Assembly (NCBI GenBank): GCA_937916365.1
Contig: CALFSY010000058.1
Coordinates: 1 to 14,009 of the forward strand
Source of the DNA: an uncultured Jannaschia sp.
Lineage (GTDB): Bacteria; Pseudomonadota; Alphaproteobacteria; Rhodobacterales; Rhodobacteraceae
Reading direction: 5' to 3'
Length of the DNA stretch: 14,009 nucleotides
Part shown: piece after piece, positions 1 to 9,200 of the stretch
Layout of the letters: each line of letters opens with the position of its first letter
How positions within the stretch are numbered: the first letter of the stretch is position 1
Translations under genes and position numbers: made by a program
Notes under the pieces: generated by a model
What the model was told of the DNA's origin: nothing
What the model saw: only the letters and a program-made list of their open reading frames with translations
The model's database searches: none

Positions 1-170
1 TAACCCGCGATATAAGCGCCAGTTTTTCGGGAACGGAAACCCAATTCAACGTTGGATTGGGTTTGACTGTGCCGAATATTCCACGTTTGAATGTTCAGCT
101 TGGTATATTGGATGTGACCGACAACACAAATCGACAGCAATTTGCGCTGTCGGTTGTGTATACCTTCTAA
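1..170 (+). CDS. C-terminal end of an outer-membrane beta-barrel protein (5' part outside window)
   Basis: The frame beginning at base 3 stays open for 55 codons and stops at TAA 168-170. The peptide alternates polar and hydrophobic residues, as beta-strands do (QFNVGLGLTV, LNVQLGILDV, QQFALSVVYTF). It ends in Tyr-Thr-Phe. A terminal aromatic residue after an alternating strand is the known recognition signal for the BAM complex, which inserts beta-barrel proteins in the outer membrane. That supports an outer-membrane barrel of unknown family. The N-terminus, signal peptide and full length lie outside the window, so substrate and role cannot be stated. No terminator is visible between its stop and the next small gene 64 bases on, so the two could share a transcript. 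An autotransporter barrel end is an alternative. Confidence 0.7.
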   Translation, partial: TRDISASFSGTETQFNVGLGLTVPNIPRLNVQLGILDVTDNTNRQQFALSVVYTF

Positions 171-234
171 CAAATATCACATTCATCACGGGGCGCGTCT
201 GGCCACATGTATGGATAACTATGGAGATCGTAAA

Positions 235-498
235 ATGATTAAATCACTTAAAATCGCATCATTTGTGGTGGGTTCGGCGTTGTTTGCAACCTCTGCTATC
301 GCAGGTCCGGCAAGCACGTTGACCCCCGGCGGCCCAGTGGCAAGTGTTATGCCATCGCCTTTGTTTGCATTTGCGACAACAACGTCCGAAGATTCGCAGG
401 TTAGATTTTTTAATCCGCAGGTGCGCACAATCACCTCTATCACAACATCATCTAGGTATGGCGTTGCGTTTCTGTCGATTTATGAAAATGAACGATAG
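235..498 (+). CDS. Small predicted exported protein, function unknown (87 aa)
   Basis: I do not recognise this gene. The ATG at 235 has a good ribosome binding site, GGAG at 223-226, eight bases upstream. The open frame extends up to 142, but those extra codons have no such site and no signal-peptide character, so 235 is preferred. Residues 1-23 look like a Sec signal peptide: Lys3 and Lys6, a hydrophobic core from about residue 7 to 18, and Ala-Ile-Ala before the likely cut after Ala23. The mature chain would be about 64 residues with no cysteine. It starts rich in Pro, Gly, Ala and Thr, and its second half is rich in Thr, Ser, Ile and Val with beta-like alternation. It is probably periplasmic or outer-membrane-associated. 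It sits just behind an outer-membrane protein gene, which fits an envelope role but does not prove it. The opposite-strand frame at 219-443 has no comparable support. Confidence 0.6.
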   Translation: MIKSLKIASFVVGSALFATSAIAGPASTLTPGGPVASVMPSPLFAFATTTSEDSQVRFFNPQVRTITSITTSSRYGVAFLSIYENER

Positions 499-570
499 GG
501 TTAAAATTTCCCACACCTAAAGTGCATTATCTAATATCTTGGTTTCTTATCACATGGGTTTTCCTACGGG

Positions 571-595
571 TGAACATCTATTTATCCGGTGTTCA
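571..595. repeat. Short inverted repeat TGAACA-N13-TGTTCA
   Basis: TGAACA at 571-576 is the exact reverse complement of TGTTCA at 590-595, separated by 13 AT-rich bases. It lies 12 bases before the possible -35 element of the rplJ promoter candidate. It could be an operator for a dimeric regulator or a weak hairpin. A six-base arm can easily arise by chance. Confidence 0.25.
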
Positions 596-606
596 TAAAT
601 TTCCTC

Positions 607-636
607 TTTACCCAAGGTCCTAAAATCTCATATAGG
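607..636 (+). promoter_or_regulatory. Candidate promoter for rplJ-rplL-rpoB-rpoC
   Basis: TTTACC at 607-612 (four of six matches to TTGACA) and TATAGG at 631-636 (four of six to TATAAT) are separated by 18 bases. Transcription would begin near 643 and give a leader of about 220 bases. This is the best sigma70-like pair I found in the gap, but both boxes are imperfect. The operon could also be read from further upstream. Confidence 0.3.
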
Positions 637-775
637 AAACCTGCAGGTGGTCTGATCGAATCATATTACCCTGCATTTCGTCCAAGACGGCGGGTGGTGC
701 TCTATGCCATAAATCCTACCTGAGACGGGATCAAACCGATGTAAGGCTATAGGTTCAACTGTTGAGCGCTTGGCA

Positions 776-846
776 GGTTTGTTTCTGTTGTAACGGACCA
801 AACCGCCGGAGCGATCCGGTAAACTTAAGCCCGGGGGAACCCTCCC
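776..846 (+). promoter_or_regulatory. Structured 5' leader of rplJ (probable L10 autoregulation site)
   Basis: Three hairpins lie in a row before the rplJ ribosome binding site. In the first, GGTTTG (776-781) pairs with CAAACC (799-804), enclosing a smaller stem CTGT/ACGG. In the second, CCGGA (806-810) pairs with TCCGG (815-819) around GCGA, a GNRA tetraloop. In the third, GGGGG (833-837) pairs with CTCCC (842-846), including one G-U pair. In other bacteria, L10 bound to L7/L12 binds a leader at this position and represses its own translation. The structure is visible here; the L10 function is inferred from position. It deserves attention because L10 itself lacks part of its RNA-binding domain. 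Confidence 0.45.
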
Positions 847-864
847 AAAATTCGGAGAAAGTCT

Positions 865-1275
865 GTGGATAGAACCCAGAAAGAGAAAGTGGTCGCAGAG
901 CTTGGCCAAATCTTTGAAAATTCTGGTGTTGTGGTGGTGGCCCATTACGAAGGTTTCACAGTTGCTGAAATGATGGCCTATGGCGAGGATCCGGTTGCCA
1001 CGGCCAAAGCTGTGCAAGCATTTGTCAAAGAAAACGACAAACTTGACGTTATTGGCGGTTCTTTGGGGGGGCAGGTCATTGACCGTGAAGGCGTCGCGGC
1101 AGTGTCTAAAATGCCATCCCGTGAAGAAACGATTTCCACCATCGTTGGTATGCTTGGGGCGCCGGCCTCTGGCTTGGCCGGTGCGGTGGCGGCCCCTGCG
1201 GCAAACATTGCCGGGGCGTTGGGCGCGCCTGGGGGGGCCATCGCGGGCATTGTGCAAACCAAAGCAGCGGCTTAA
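865..1275 (+). CDS. rplJ: 50S ribosomal protein L10, with about 40 residues missing from the N-terminal domain
   Basis: L10 anchors L7/L12 dimers to 23S rRNA at the base of the ribosomal stalk. The start is GTG at 865, preceded seven bases upstream by GGAG (854-857), giving [20 protein letters not shown], a typical alphaproteobacterial L10 opening. The C-terminal part is also normal: KMPSREE near the middle, then Ala/Gly/Pro-rich repeats and a helix that binds L7/L12. The protein is only 136 residues, whereas family members are about 160-175. The loss is internal. After residues Val-Ala-Glu-Met (33-36) the chain goes straight to Met-Ala-Tyr-Gly-Glu-Asp-Pro (37-43). Homologues have about 40 residues there, including the basic segment (RV-x-(K/R)N(T/R)L in relatives) that helps contact rRNA. 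The frame is intact, so this is not a frameshift. A true in-frame deletion and an assembly or sequencing artefact are both possible. Confidence 0.93.
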   Translation: MDRTQKEKVVAELGQIFENSGVVVVAHYEGFTVAEMMAYGEDPVATAKAVQAFVKENDKLDVIGGSLGGQVIDREGVAAVSKMPSREETISTIVGMLGAPASGLAGAVAAPAANIAGALGAPGGAIAGIVQTKAAA

Positions 1276-1360
1276 TAATGGCGGCAAACAACAAACAAAG
1301 ACTTGGGAATGTGCCCCTTGTTTTTGGCAAAATCTACCTTAAATAAGGAAACCAACCAAA

Positions 1361-1750
1361 ATGGCTGATATCGAAAAACTTGCAGAGGAAATCGTTGGTC
1401 TAACGTTGCTAGAGGCGCAGCAACTTAAAGACTTGTTGAAAGATAAATACGGCATCGAACCCGCCGCAGGGGGCGGTGTTATGATGGCAGGCCCCATGCC
1501 TGGTGGTGCCGGTGGTGAAGATGCGCCAGCAGTCGAAGAAAAAACGGAATTCGACGTTGTGTTGAAATCACCTGGCCCGCAAAAAATTAATGTTATCAAA
1601 GAGGTGCGTGCCATCACCGGTTTGGGTTTGAAAGAGGCCAAATCATTGGTTGAAGAGGGCGGTAAGGTGAAAGAGGGCATCGCGAAAGACGAAGCCGAAG
1701 ATATAAAAGGTAAGCTAGAGGCAGCCGGTGCTGAGGTCGAGCTGGCTTAA
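1361..1750 (+). CDS. rplL: 50S ribosomal protein L7/L12
   Basis: This is the mobile stalk protein that contacts initiation, elongation and release GTPases and stimulates their GTP hydrolysis. It has 129 residues, slightly longer than the usual 120-126. Residues 1-32 form the N-terminal dimerisation helices ([21 protein letters not shown]). Residues 33-60 form a flexible Gly/Ala/Pro/Met-rich hinge, which accounts for the extra length. Residues 61-129 form the globular factor-binding domain, with the conserved [20 protein letters not shown] stretch at 75-94. The ATG at 1361 has AAGGAA at 1345-1350, ten bases upstream. It lies 85 bases after rplJ with no strong terminator between them, as expected for an operon pair. 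L7/L12 is needed in several copies per L10, which usually requires more efficient translation of rplL. Confidence 0.97.
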   Translation: MADIEKLAEEIVGLTLLEAQQLKDLLKDKYGIEPAAGGGVMMAGPMPGGAGGEDAPAVEEKTEFDVVLKSPGPQKINVIKEVRAITGLGLKEAKSLVEEGGKVKEGIAKDEAEDIKGKLEAAGAEVELA

Positions 1751-1760
1751 TCACAATCTA

Positions 1761-1780
1761 AGGCAACGTGTGCGTTGCCT
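1761..1780 (+). promoter_or_regulatory. Hairpin 1 after rplL
   Basis: AGGCAACG (1761-1768) pairs perfectly with CGTTGCCT (1773-1780) around a TGTG loop. It lies ten bases after the rplL stop. The downstream bases (GAATATATTA) contain no T-run, so it does not look like a stand-alone intrinsic terminator. An RNA 3'-end stabiliser, processing site or attenuator component is more likely. Confidence 0.55.
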
Positions 1781-1793
1781 GAATATATTATCC

Positions 1794-1825
1794 AACCTGG
1801 GTTCGGGCGTGTTCGAACCCAGGTT
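1794..1825 (+). promoter_or_regulatory. Hairpin 2 after rplL: perfect 12-bp stem
   Basis: Bases 1794-1805 are the exact reverse complement of 1814-1825, with an eight-base loop at 1806-1813. The stem contains GGG/CCC and several A-T pairs. The bases after it (AAATTATCTT) are AT-rich but not a true U-tract. It may act as a partial terminator or as a ribonuclease processing site that separates the rplJL part of the message from rpoBC. In E. coli the same gap carries an attenuator and an RNase III site; equivalence here is an inference. Confidence 0.6.
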
Positions 1826-1838
1826 AAATTATCTTGGA

Positions 1839-1863
1839 AAAGACCTTGCGAAACAGGGTCTTT
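1839..1863 (+). promoter_or_regulatory. Hairpin 3 after rplL
   Basis: AAAGACC (1839-1845) pairs with GGTCTTT (1857-1863). Two further G-C pairs (GG 1836-1837 with CC 1864-1865) form if A1838 bulges out. The loop is 11 bases. It closes a run of three hairpins between rplL and rpoB. The short TTT is inside the stem and is followed by CCC, so efficient termination is unlikely. Confidence 0.45.
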
Positions 1864-1909
1864 CCCTGGGTGAAATACAATAAGGGTCGGGAGCGCGTCA
1901 CTGGGCCGA

Positions 1910-1971
1910 CACGCACGAATAGATCCATATTCGCCCTTGTTTCAATGTGCGTGCGCGCCGATGCCCCGGCG
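1910..1971 (+). promoter_or_regulatory. Structured leader before rpoB
   Basis: CACGCAC (1910-1916) pairs perfectly with GTGCGTG (1947-1953). Directly inside, GAATA (1917-1921) pairs with TATTC (1928-1932). Next to it, CGCCG (1956-1960) pairs with CGGCG (1967-1971). Together these form a compact multi-stem leader ending about 40 bases before the rpoB start codon. The stems are visible; any control of rpoBC is inferred from position. Confidence 0.35.
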
Positions 1972-2010
1972 GTCGCGTAGACACGGCAGAAACGAAAGGT
2001 GTGCTATCAA

Positions 2011-5000
2011 ATGCCACAAACCCATGCAGGTCAAAAACGTATTCGCAAATTTTATGGTAAAATTCGTGAAGTTTTAGATATTCCAAATTTGATTGAAGTG
2101 CAAAAATCCTCTTACGACTTGTTCCTTCGTTCCGGTGACCACGATGAACCTTTGGATGGTGAAGGTTTGAAAGGTGTTTTTCAATCCGTATTTCCAATTA
2201 GGGATTTTAACGAAACCTCTGTTTTGGAATTCGTAAAATATGATTTAGAATCCCCAAAATTTGATGTTGAAGAATGCCAGCAGCGTGATTTAACCTACGC
2301 GGCCCCCTTAAAGGTTACGTTGCGGTTAATCGTGTTTGATGTCGATGAAGACACAGGCGCGAAATCCGTTAAAGATATTAAGGAACAAGACGTTTATATG
2401 GGTGATATGCCATTGATGACGCCCAATGGCACCTTTGTTATTAACGGTACGGAACGGGTAATCGTGAGCCAGATGCACCGATCGCCCGGCGTATTTTTTG
2501 ACCATGACAAAGGCAAAACCCATTCATCGGGCCGGTTGTTGTTTACCTGCCGCATTATTCCTTACCGGGGCTCATGGTTGGATTTTGAATTCGACGCCAA
2601 GGATATTGTGTTCGCCCGTATCGATAGGCGCCGGAAATTGCCTGTTACCACGTTGCTTTATGCCCTTGGTCTTGACCAAGAAGGCATTATGCAAGCCTAT
2701 TATGACACCGTTTCATACAAGATGGATGGTAACCGGGGTTGGGTTACAAAATTTTTCCCCGAACGTGTGCGGGGCACGCGGCCAACCTTTGATCTGGTTG
2801 ACGCGGCAACGGGTGAGGTTATTGCCGAGGCGGGTAAAAAGGTCACGCCGCGGGCCGTAAAAAAACTTATCGATGATGGATCTGTGCCCGAACTTTTGGT
2901 GCCGTTTGATAATATCATCGGTTGCTTTGTCGCCAAAGACATCATCAACGAAGAAACCGGCGCCATTTATGTAGAGGCCGGTGATGAACTCACGTGGGAG
3001 GTTGACAAAGACGGCACAGTCACAGGCGGCACGTTAAAAGATCTGTTGGATGCAGGCATCACCGATATTCCGGTGTTAGACATCGATAACATTACCGTGG
3101 GGCCTTATATCCGCAACACCATGGCGACAGATAAAAACCTTAACCGCGACAGTGCGTTGATGGATATTTACCGTATCATGCGCCCGGGCGAGCCCCCAAC
3201 GGTCGAGGCGGCATCGGCCTTGTTCGATCAATTATTTTTCGACAGCGAACGTTATGATCTATCTGCCGTGGGACGGGTCAAAATGAACATGCGTCTCGCG
3301 CTTGAGGCTGAGGATACCCAACGCACGCTGCGCAACGCAGACATCATTGCCTGTATCAAGGCGCTGGTTGAATTGCGCGATGGTCAGGGTGAGGTTGACG
3401 ATATTGACCATTTGGGCAACCGCCGTGTGCGATCGGTGGGTGAATTGATGGAAAATCAATATCGCGTTGGGTTGCTGCGCATGGAGCGCGCGATCAAAGA
3501 GCGTATGTCATCTGTTGAAATTGACACCGTCATGCCGCAGGATTTAATTAACGCCAAACCGGCCGCTGCCGCAGTGCGTGAATTTTTTGGGTCATCCCAG
3601 CTTAGCCAATTTATGGACCAAACAAACCCGTTGTCCGAGGTCACCCATAAACGCCGGTTATCGGCCCTAGGCCCTGGTGGGTTGACCCGTGAACGTGCCG
3701 GGTTTGAGGTGCGCGATGTGCACCCCACCCACTATGGTCGCATGTGCCCGATCGAAACCCCCGAAGGCCCCAATATCGGGTTAATTAACAGTCTAGCGAC
3801 GTTCGCGCGCGTGAACAAGTATGGCTTCATCGAAACGCCATACCGTAAGGTCAAGGCTGGGCAGGTGACCGATGACATCGTGTATATGTCCGCCACAGAA
3901 GAGATGCGCCATACCGTGGCCCAGGCAAACGCATCATTAAAAGAAAACGGCGAACTGGCCAATGATTTGGTTGCCGCGCGTAAGGCGGGTGAATACCCCC
4001 TGGCCCCTAAAAATGAAATCGACCTTATTGATGTAAGCCCCAAACAACTGGTGTCTGTGGCCGCGTCATTGATCCCCTTTTTGGAAAATGACGACGCAAA
4101 CCGCGCCCTTATGGGATCAAACATGCAGCGTCAGGCGGTACCGTTGTTACAGATGGACGCGCCATTTGTTGGCACGGGTATCGAAAGCGTTGTTGCGAAA
4201 GACTCGGGTGCCGCGATCATGGCCAAACGTGGCGGTATCATCGACCAGGTCGATGCGCAGCGGATCGTTGTGCGCGCCACCGAAGATTTAGAGCTGGGCG
4301 ATGCCGGCGTCGATATTTACCGACTGCGCAAATTCCAACGTTCAAACCAAAATACCTGTATCAATCAACGCCCGTTGGTAAAGGTTGGTGATCGTGTGCA
4401 AAAGGATGAGGTGCTTGCCGATGGTCCATCCACCGATATGGGGGAATTGGCGTTGGGTAAAAACGTGGTCGTCGCCTTTATGCCGTGGAACGGTTATAAT
4501 TACGAAGATTCGATCCTGATTTCCGAACGTATTGTGCGCGATGATGTGTTTACTTCAATCCATATCGAAGAATTTGAAGTTGCTGCGCGCGACACCAAAC
4601 TGGGCCCCGAAGAAATTACCCGCGACATTCCAAATGTTGGGGAGGAGGCGCTACGCAATCTTGATGAGGCGGGCATTGTTTACATCGGGGCCGAGGTGGC
4701 CCCAGGCGATATTTTGGTGGGTAAGATCACCCCAAAAGGCGAAAGCCCCAAAACACCCGAAGAAAAACTTTTGCGTGCTATTTTCGGTGAAAAAGCCTCG
4801 GACGTGCGCGATACCTCGCTGCGTTTGCCGCCGGGGGATTTCGGCACCGTGGTTGAGGTGCGTGTGTTCAACCGCCACGGCGTAGATAAAGACGAACGCG
4901 CGCTGCAAATCGAACGGGAGGAAGTCGAACGCCTTGCCCGCGACCGCGACGATGAATTGGCCATCCTAGAACGGAACATATACGCGCGGTTGAAATCGGT

Positions 5001-6147
5001 GATTTTGGGCAAAACTGCGGTCAAAGGCCCCAAAGGCGTTAAAGCACGGTCTACGATATCAGAGAATTTGCTCGAAACCTTATCGCGTGGGCAATGGTGG
5101 CAGTTGGCCTTGGGTGATGACAAAGACGCTGCGCAGGTTGAGGCATTGCACGAGCAATATGAGGCGCAAAAACGAACCTTGGATCACCGATTTGATGACA
5201 AGGTTGAAAAAGTTCGCCGTGGTGACGATTTGCCCCCCGGTGTGATGAAAATGGTCAAGGTGTTTATTGCGGTTAAACGCAAATTGCAGCCTGGCGATAA
5301 AATGGCGGGGCGTCATGGAAACAAAGGCGTAATTTCAAAAGTGGTGCCTATGGAAGATATGCCGTTTTTGGCTGATGGCACGCCTGTGGATTTCGTGTTG
5401 AATCCTTTGGGGGTTCCGAGCCGCATGAATGTTGGCCAAATCCTTGAAACCCATATGGGGTGGGCTGCGCGCGGTCTGGGATTAAAAATTGATGATGCGC
5501 TTGATGAATACCGTCGTTCGGGTGACATGACACCGGTGAAAGACGCCCTAAAAATCGCCTATGGCCCAGATGTCTATGACGATGCGTTTGGCGATATGGA
5601 AGATGTGCGCATGGTTGAGGCGGCCCTAAACGTCACATCCGGCGTGCCCATTGCAACCCCGGTGTTTGACGGGGCAAAAGAATCCGATGTCAACGACGCG
5701 TTGGTGCGCGCCGGGTTCAGCGAAAGCGGACAGTCCGATCTTTACGATGGTCGAACGGGCGAAAAATTTGCACGGCCTGTCACAGTGGGTGTGAAATATC
5801 TGTTGAAATTGCATCATTTGGTCGATGACAAAATTCATGCGCGGTCCACCGGACCCTATAGTTTGGTCACGCAGCAACCCCTTGGTGGTAAGGCACAATT
5901 CGGCGGGCAACGTTTTGGCGAGATGGAGGTTTGGGCGCTAGAGGCCTATGGTGCCGCCTATACTTTGCAAGAGATGCTCACAGTGAAATCTGACGATGTG
6001 GCCGGGCGAACCAAAGTGTATGAGGCAATCGTGAAGGGGGAAGACAATTTCGAGGCGGGCATTCCCGAAAGTTTCAATGTTTTGGTCAAAGAGGTGCGCG
6101 GCCTGGGCCTAAATATGGAACTTCTAGATGCTGAAGAAGAGGAATAG
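2011..6147 (+). CDS. rpoB: DNA-directed RNA polymerase subunit beta
   Basis: This is the beta subunit of RNA polymerase, which with beta' forms the active-site cleft. It has 1378 residues, the normal Rhodobacterales length. The ATG at 2011 gives [10 protein letters not shown], matching the usual family start (M-x-QT-x-x-GQKR), with AAAGG about 11 bases upstream. A GTG at 1999 in frame is less likely. The rifampicin pocket is intact. Asp536, His546 and Ser551 correspond to E. coli D516, H526 and S531, all in the unmutated form, so no resistance substitution is seen at these sites. Thr is at the place of E. coli N518. The C-terminal active-site segment [12 protein letters not shown] is near 1096-1107, and the clamp-binding end runs [14 protein letters not shown] before an acidic tail. 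The stop is 111 bases before rpoC. The first 300 bases use more AT-rich codons than the rest. Confidence 0.99.
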   Translation: MPQTHAGQKRIRKFYGKIREVLDIPNLIEVQKSSYDLFLRSGDHDEPLDGEGLKGVFQSVFPIRDFNETSVLEFVKYDLESPKFDVEECQQRDLTYAAPLKVTLRLIVFDVDEDTGAKSVKDIKEQDVYMGDMPLMTPNGTFVINGTERVIVSQMHRSPGVFFDHDKGKTHSSGRLLFTCRIIPYRGSWLDFEFDAKDIVFARIDRRRKLPVTTLLYALGLDQEGIMQAYYDTVSYKMDGNRGWVTKFFPERVRGTRPTFDLVDAATGEVIAEAGKKVTPRAVKKLIDDGSVPELLVPFDNIIGCFVAKDIINEETGAIYVEAGDELTWEVDKDGTVTGGTLKDLLDAGITDIPVLDIDNITVGPYIRNTMATDKNLNRDSALMDIYRIMRPGEPPTVEAASALFDQLFFDSERYDLSAVGRVKMNMRLALEAEDTQRTLRNADIIACIKALVELRDGQGEVDDIDHLGNRRVRSVGELMENQYRVGLLRMERAIKERMSSVEIDTVMPQDLINAKPAAAAVREFFGSSQLSQFMDQTNPLSEVTHKRRLSALGPGGLTRERAGFEVRDVHPTHYGRMCPIETPEGPNIGLINSLATFARVNKYGFIETPYRKVKAGQVTDDIVYMSATEEMRHTVAQANASLKENGELANDLVAARKAGEYPLAPKNEIDLIDVSPKQLVSVAASLIPFLENDDANRALMGSNMQRQAVPLLQMDAPFVGTGIESVVAKDSGAAIMAKRGGIIDQVDAQRIVVRATEDLELGDAGVDIYRLRKFQRSNQNTCINQRPLVKVGDRVQKDEVLADGPSTDMGELALGKNVVVAFMPWNGYNYEDSILISERIVRDDVFTSIHIEEFEVAARDTKLGPEEITRDIPNVGEEALRNLDEAGIVYIGAEVAPGDILVGKITPKGESPKTPEEKLLRAIFGEKASDVRDTSLRLPPGDFGTVVEVRVFNRHGVDKDERALQIEREEVERLARDRDDELAILERNIYARLKSVILGKTAVKGPKGVKARSTISENLLETLSRGQWWQLALGDDKDAAQVEALHEQYEAQKRTLDHRFDDKVEKVRRGDDLPPGVMKMVKVFIAVKRKLQPGDKMAGRHGNKGVISKVVPMEDMPFLADGTPVDFVLNPLGVPSRMNVGQILETHMGWAARGLGLKIDDALDEYRRSGDMTPVKDALKIAYGPDVYDDAFGDMEDVRMVEAALNVTSGVPIATPVFDGAKESDVNDALVRAGFSESGQSDLYDGRTGEKFARPVTVGVKYLLKLHHLVDDKIHARSTGPYSLVTQQPLGGKAQFGGQRFGEMEVWALEAYGAAYTLQEMLTVKSDDVAGRTKVYEAIVKGEDNFEAGIPESFNVLVKEVRGLGLNMELLDAEEEE

Positions 6148-6247
6148 AAAATTCCTCTCTTCCCCTCATCAACCTCCATGGTCGCGGGCATGAAAAACAT
6201 GGGCTCTAATCCCTAACATCATGTTTCGCATGTGTTTTATACGATTT

Positions 6248-6252
6248 AGGAA
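6248..6252 (+). promoter_or_regulatory. Ribosome binding site that decides the rpoC start
   Basis: AGGAA at 6248-6252 touches the in-frame ATG at 6253, which is too close for normal initiation, but lies six bases before the ATG at 6259. This spacing, and the family's usual MNQEL start, favour 6259. Confidence 0.6.
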
Positions 6253-6258
6253 ATGGCA

Positions 6259-9200
6259 ATGAATCAAGAACTTACCCAAAACCCGTTCAACCCACTGGTT
6301 CCACCCAAAGCCTTTGATGAAATTAAGGTCAGCTTGGCCAGCCCCGAACGCATTTTGTCGTGGTCGTATGGTGAGGTCAAAAAACCCGAAACCATCAATT
6401 ATCGCACGTTCAAACCGGAGCGTGACGGTTTGTTTTGTGCGCGCATTTTCGGACCAATCAAAGATTACGAATGCCTATGTGGCAAATACAAACGGATGAA
6501 ATACCGTGGCGTTGTATGCGAAAAATGCGGTGTTGAAGTGACGCTGCAAAAGGTGCGGCGCGAACGGATGGGTCATATCGAATTGGCCGCCCCGGTGGCG
6601 CACATCTGGTTTTTGAAATCATTGCCCAGCCGCATCGGGTTGATGTTGGATATGACATTGCGTGATTTAGAGCGCATTTTATATTTTGAAAATTATGTGG
6701 TGATTGAACCCGGCTTAACCGACCTGACATATGGTCAGCTGATGTCGGAACAAGAATATATGGATGCCCAAGATGCCTATGGCATGGATGCGTTTCAGGC
6801 CAACATCGGGGCCGAGGCGATCCGCGAAATGCTGTCAAATATTGATTTAGAGGCCGAGGCAACAAAACTGCGCGAAGAACTTAAAGAAGCCACAGGCGAA
6901 TTAAAGCCCAAGAAAATCATCAAACGCTTGAAAATCGTCGAAAGTTTCCTTGATTCAGGCAATCGCCCTGAATGGATGATATTAACAGTTGTTCCCGTAA
7001 TCCCGCCGGAATTGCGCCCGTTGGTGCCGCTGGATGGGGGGCGGTTTGCTACATCTGATCTGAATGATTTGTATCGCCGCGTTATCAACCGTAACAATCG
7101 GTTAAAACGGCTGATCGAATTACGCGCCCCTGATATTATCGTCCGGAATGAAAAACGTATGCTACAGGAATCGGTGGATGCGTTGTTTGACAATGGGCGA
7201 CGCGGGCGTGTTATCACCGGCACTAACAAACGGCCTTTGAAATCCTTGTCCGATATGTTGAAGGGCAAACAGGGCAGGTTCCGCCAAAACCTTTTGGGCA
7301 AGCGTGTGGATTTTTCCGGCCGGTCGGTCATTGTATCTGGCCCTGAGTTGAAGCTGCACCAATGCGGGTTGCCCAAAAAAATGGCTTTGGAATTATTCAA
7401 ACCCTTCATCTATTCGCGGTTAGAGGCCAAGGGGCTTAGCTCTACCGTCAAACAGGCCAAAAAATTGGTCGAAAAAGAACGCCCTGAAGTTTGGGATATA
7501 TTGGACGAGGTGATCCGCGAACATCCCGTTTTGTTGAATCGCGCGCCCACACTGCACCGTTTAGGAATCCAAGCATTTGAACCTATTTTGATCGAAGGTA
7601 AGGCGATACAGCTTCACCCGCTTGTCTGTTCGGCCTTTAACGCCGATTTTGATGGGGATCAAATGGCCGTGCATGTGCCTTTGAGCCTTGAAGCGCAGCT
7701 AGAAGCGCGGGTGTTGATGATGTCCACCAACAACGTGTTGTCGCCGGCCAACGGTGCGCCGATTATCGTGCCAAGCCAAGATATGATCCTTGGCCTTTAT
7801 TACGTGACGTTGGAACGTGAAGGTATGCCAGGCGAAGGCATGATTTTTGCCTCGCAAGATGAGGTTGAACATGCCTTAAACGCGGGCGACGTGCATTTGC
7901 ATGCCAAAATAACGGCACGCATCAAGCAAATTGATGACGAAGGTAACGAGGTTCTGAAGCGGTACCAAACCACAGTTGGCCGCCTGCGTTTGGGGGCGTT
8001 GCTGCCGCTTAATGCCAAGGCCCCGTTTGATTTGGTCAATCGCCTTTTGCGTAAGGGCGAGGTGCAGCAGGTGATTGATAACGTCTATCGTTATTGTGGT
8101 CAGAAAGAAACGGTCATTTTCTGTGATCGCGTCATGACAGTCGGTTTTCAAGAGGCGTTTAAGGCGGGCATCAGTTTCGGTAAGGACGACATGGTTATCC
8201 CCAACGCCAAATGGGACATTGTCGAAAACGTGCGTGATCAGGTCAAAGAATTCGAACAACAGTATATGGACGGCCTGATTACCCAAGGCGAAAAATACAA
8301 CAAAGTCATCGACGCCTGGTCAAAATGTAACGATCAAGTCACCGACGCGATGATGGATACAATTTCTGCCAAACAGTTGGATGACACCGGTGCAGAGAAA
8401 GAGCCGAATTCCGTCTATATGATGGCGCATTCCAAAGCGCGCGGATCGGTCACCCAGATGAAACAGTTGGGTGCGATGCGTGGTTTGATGGCCAAACCCG
8501 ATGGGTCAATCATCGAAACACCGATCATTTCAAACTTTAAGGAAGGTTTGACGGTGTTGGAATACTTCAATTCCACCCACGGGGCGCGCAAAGGGTTGTC
8601 CGACACCGCGCTTAAAACTGCGAATTCGGGTTATTTGACGCGGCGGTTGGTTGATGTGGCGCAAGATTGCATTGTGCGCATGGAAGACTGCGGCACCGAA
8701 AACACCATCACAGCCCAAGATGTTGTGCATGACGGCGAAATTGTTTCGTCTTTGGCGGAGCGGATTTTGGGGCGCACCGCGGGCGAGGATGTATTGGTGC
8801 CTGGTAGCGATGAAATAATCGTTGCAAAAGGCGAAGTGATCGGCGAACGTCGCGCCGATGCGATTACGGCCGCCGGTGTGCAGACTGTTGCAATCCGTTC
8901 CCCATTAACCTGTGAGGCCGAAGAAGGCGTGTGCGCGGCATGCTATGGCCGCGACTTGGCACGCGGCACAAGGGTCAACGTGGGTGAAGCCGTGGGCATC
9001 ATCGCCGCCCAATCCATCGGGGAACCCGGCACACAGCTTACCATGCGGACCTTTCACATCGGCGGCGTGGCCCAAGGGGCGCAGCAATCGTTCCAAGAGG
9101 CTAATGTCGAAGGGACAGTTGCATTTTCCAATCCCAATCTGTTGACCAATCCGATGGGTGAACAGGTTGTGACGGGGCGCAACATGCAGATGTCGATAAG

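Larger units (their letters stand above)
499..864 (+). other. Non-coding region upstream of rplJ
   Basis: No supported gene lies in these 366 bases. The left part is AT-rich and contains a weak inverted repeat (571-595) and a possible promoter (607-636). The right part, from about 720, is less AT-rich, contains hairpins, and leads into the rplJ ribosome binding site (854-857). The reading is that the upstream envelope genes end on the left and the leader of the rplJL-rpoBC unit occupies the right. No convincing intrinsic terminator for the upstream genes was found. Confidence 0.6.

Noticed and set aside
865..1275. rplJ as a pseudogene
   Set aside because: The frame is open from a well-placed start to a normal C-terminus, and the L7/L12-binding part is complete; internal shortening alone does not show loss of function.
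661..1287. 208-codon open frame on the minus strand opposite rplJ and its leader
   Set aside because: It is antisense to a clear ribosomal protein gene, resembles no protein family I know, and its composition is what the complement of rplJ would give.
1276..1360. Terminator between rplJ and rplL
   Set aside because: Only a weak, bulged AACAA/TTGTT pairing with a short GGG/CCC inner stem is present; not convincing as a terminator.
1876..1881. TACAAT as a -10 box for a separate rpoB promoter
   Set aside because: No acceptable -35 lies 16-19 bases upstream; the nearest TTG-type hexamer is 24 bases away.
1999..2010. GTG start for rpoB at 1999
   Set aside because: It would add Met-Cys-Tyr-Gln, absent from the homologues I know, and the purine-rich AAAGG directly abuts it rather than being properly spaced.
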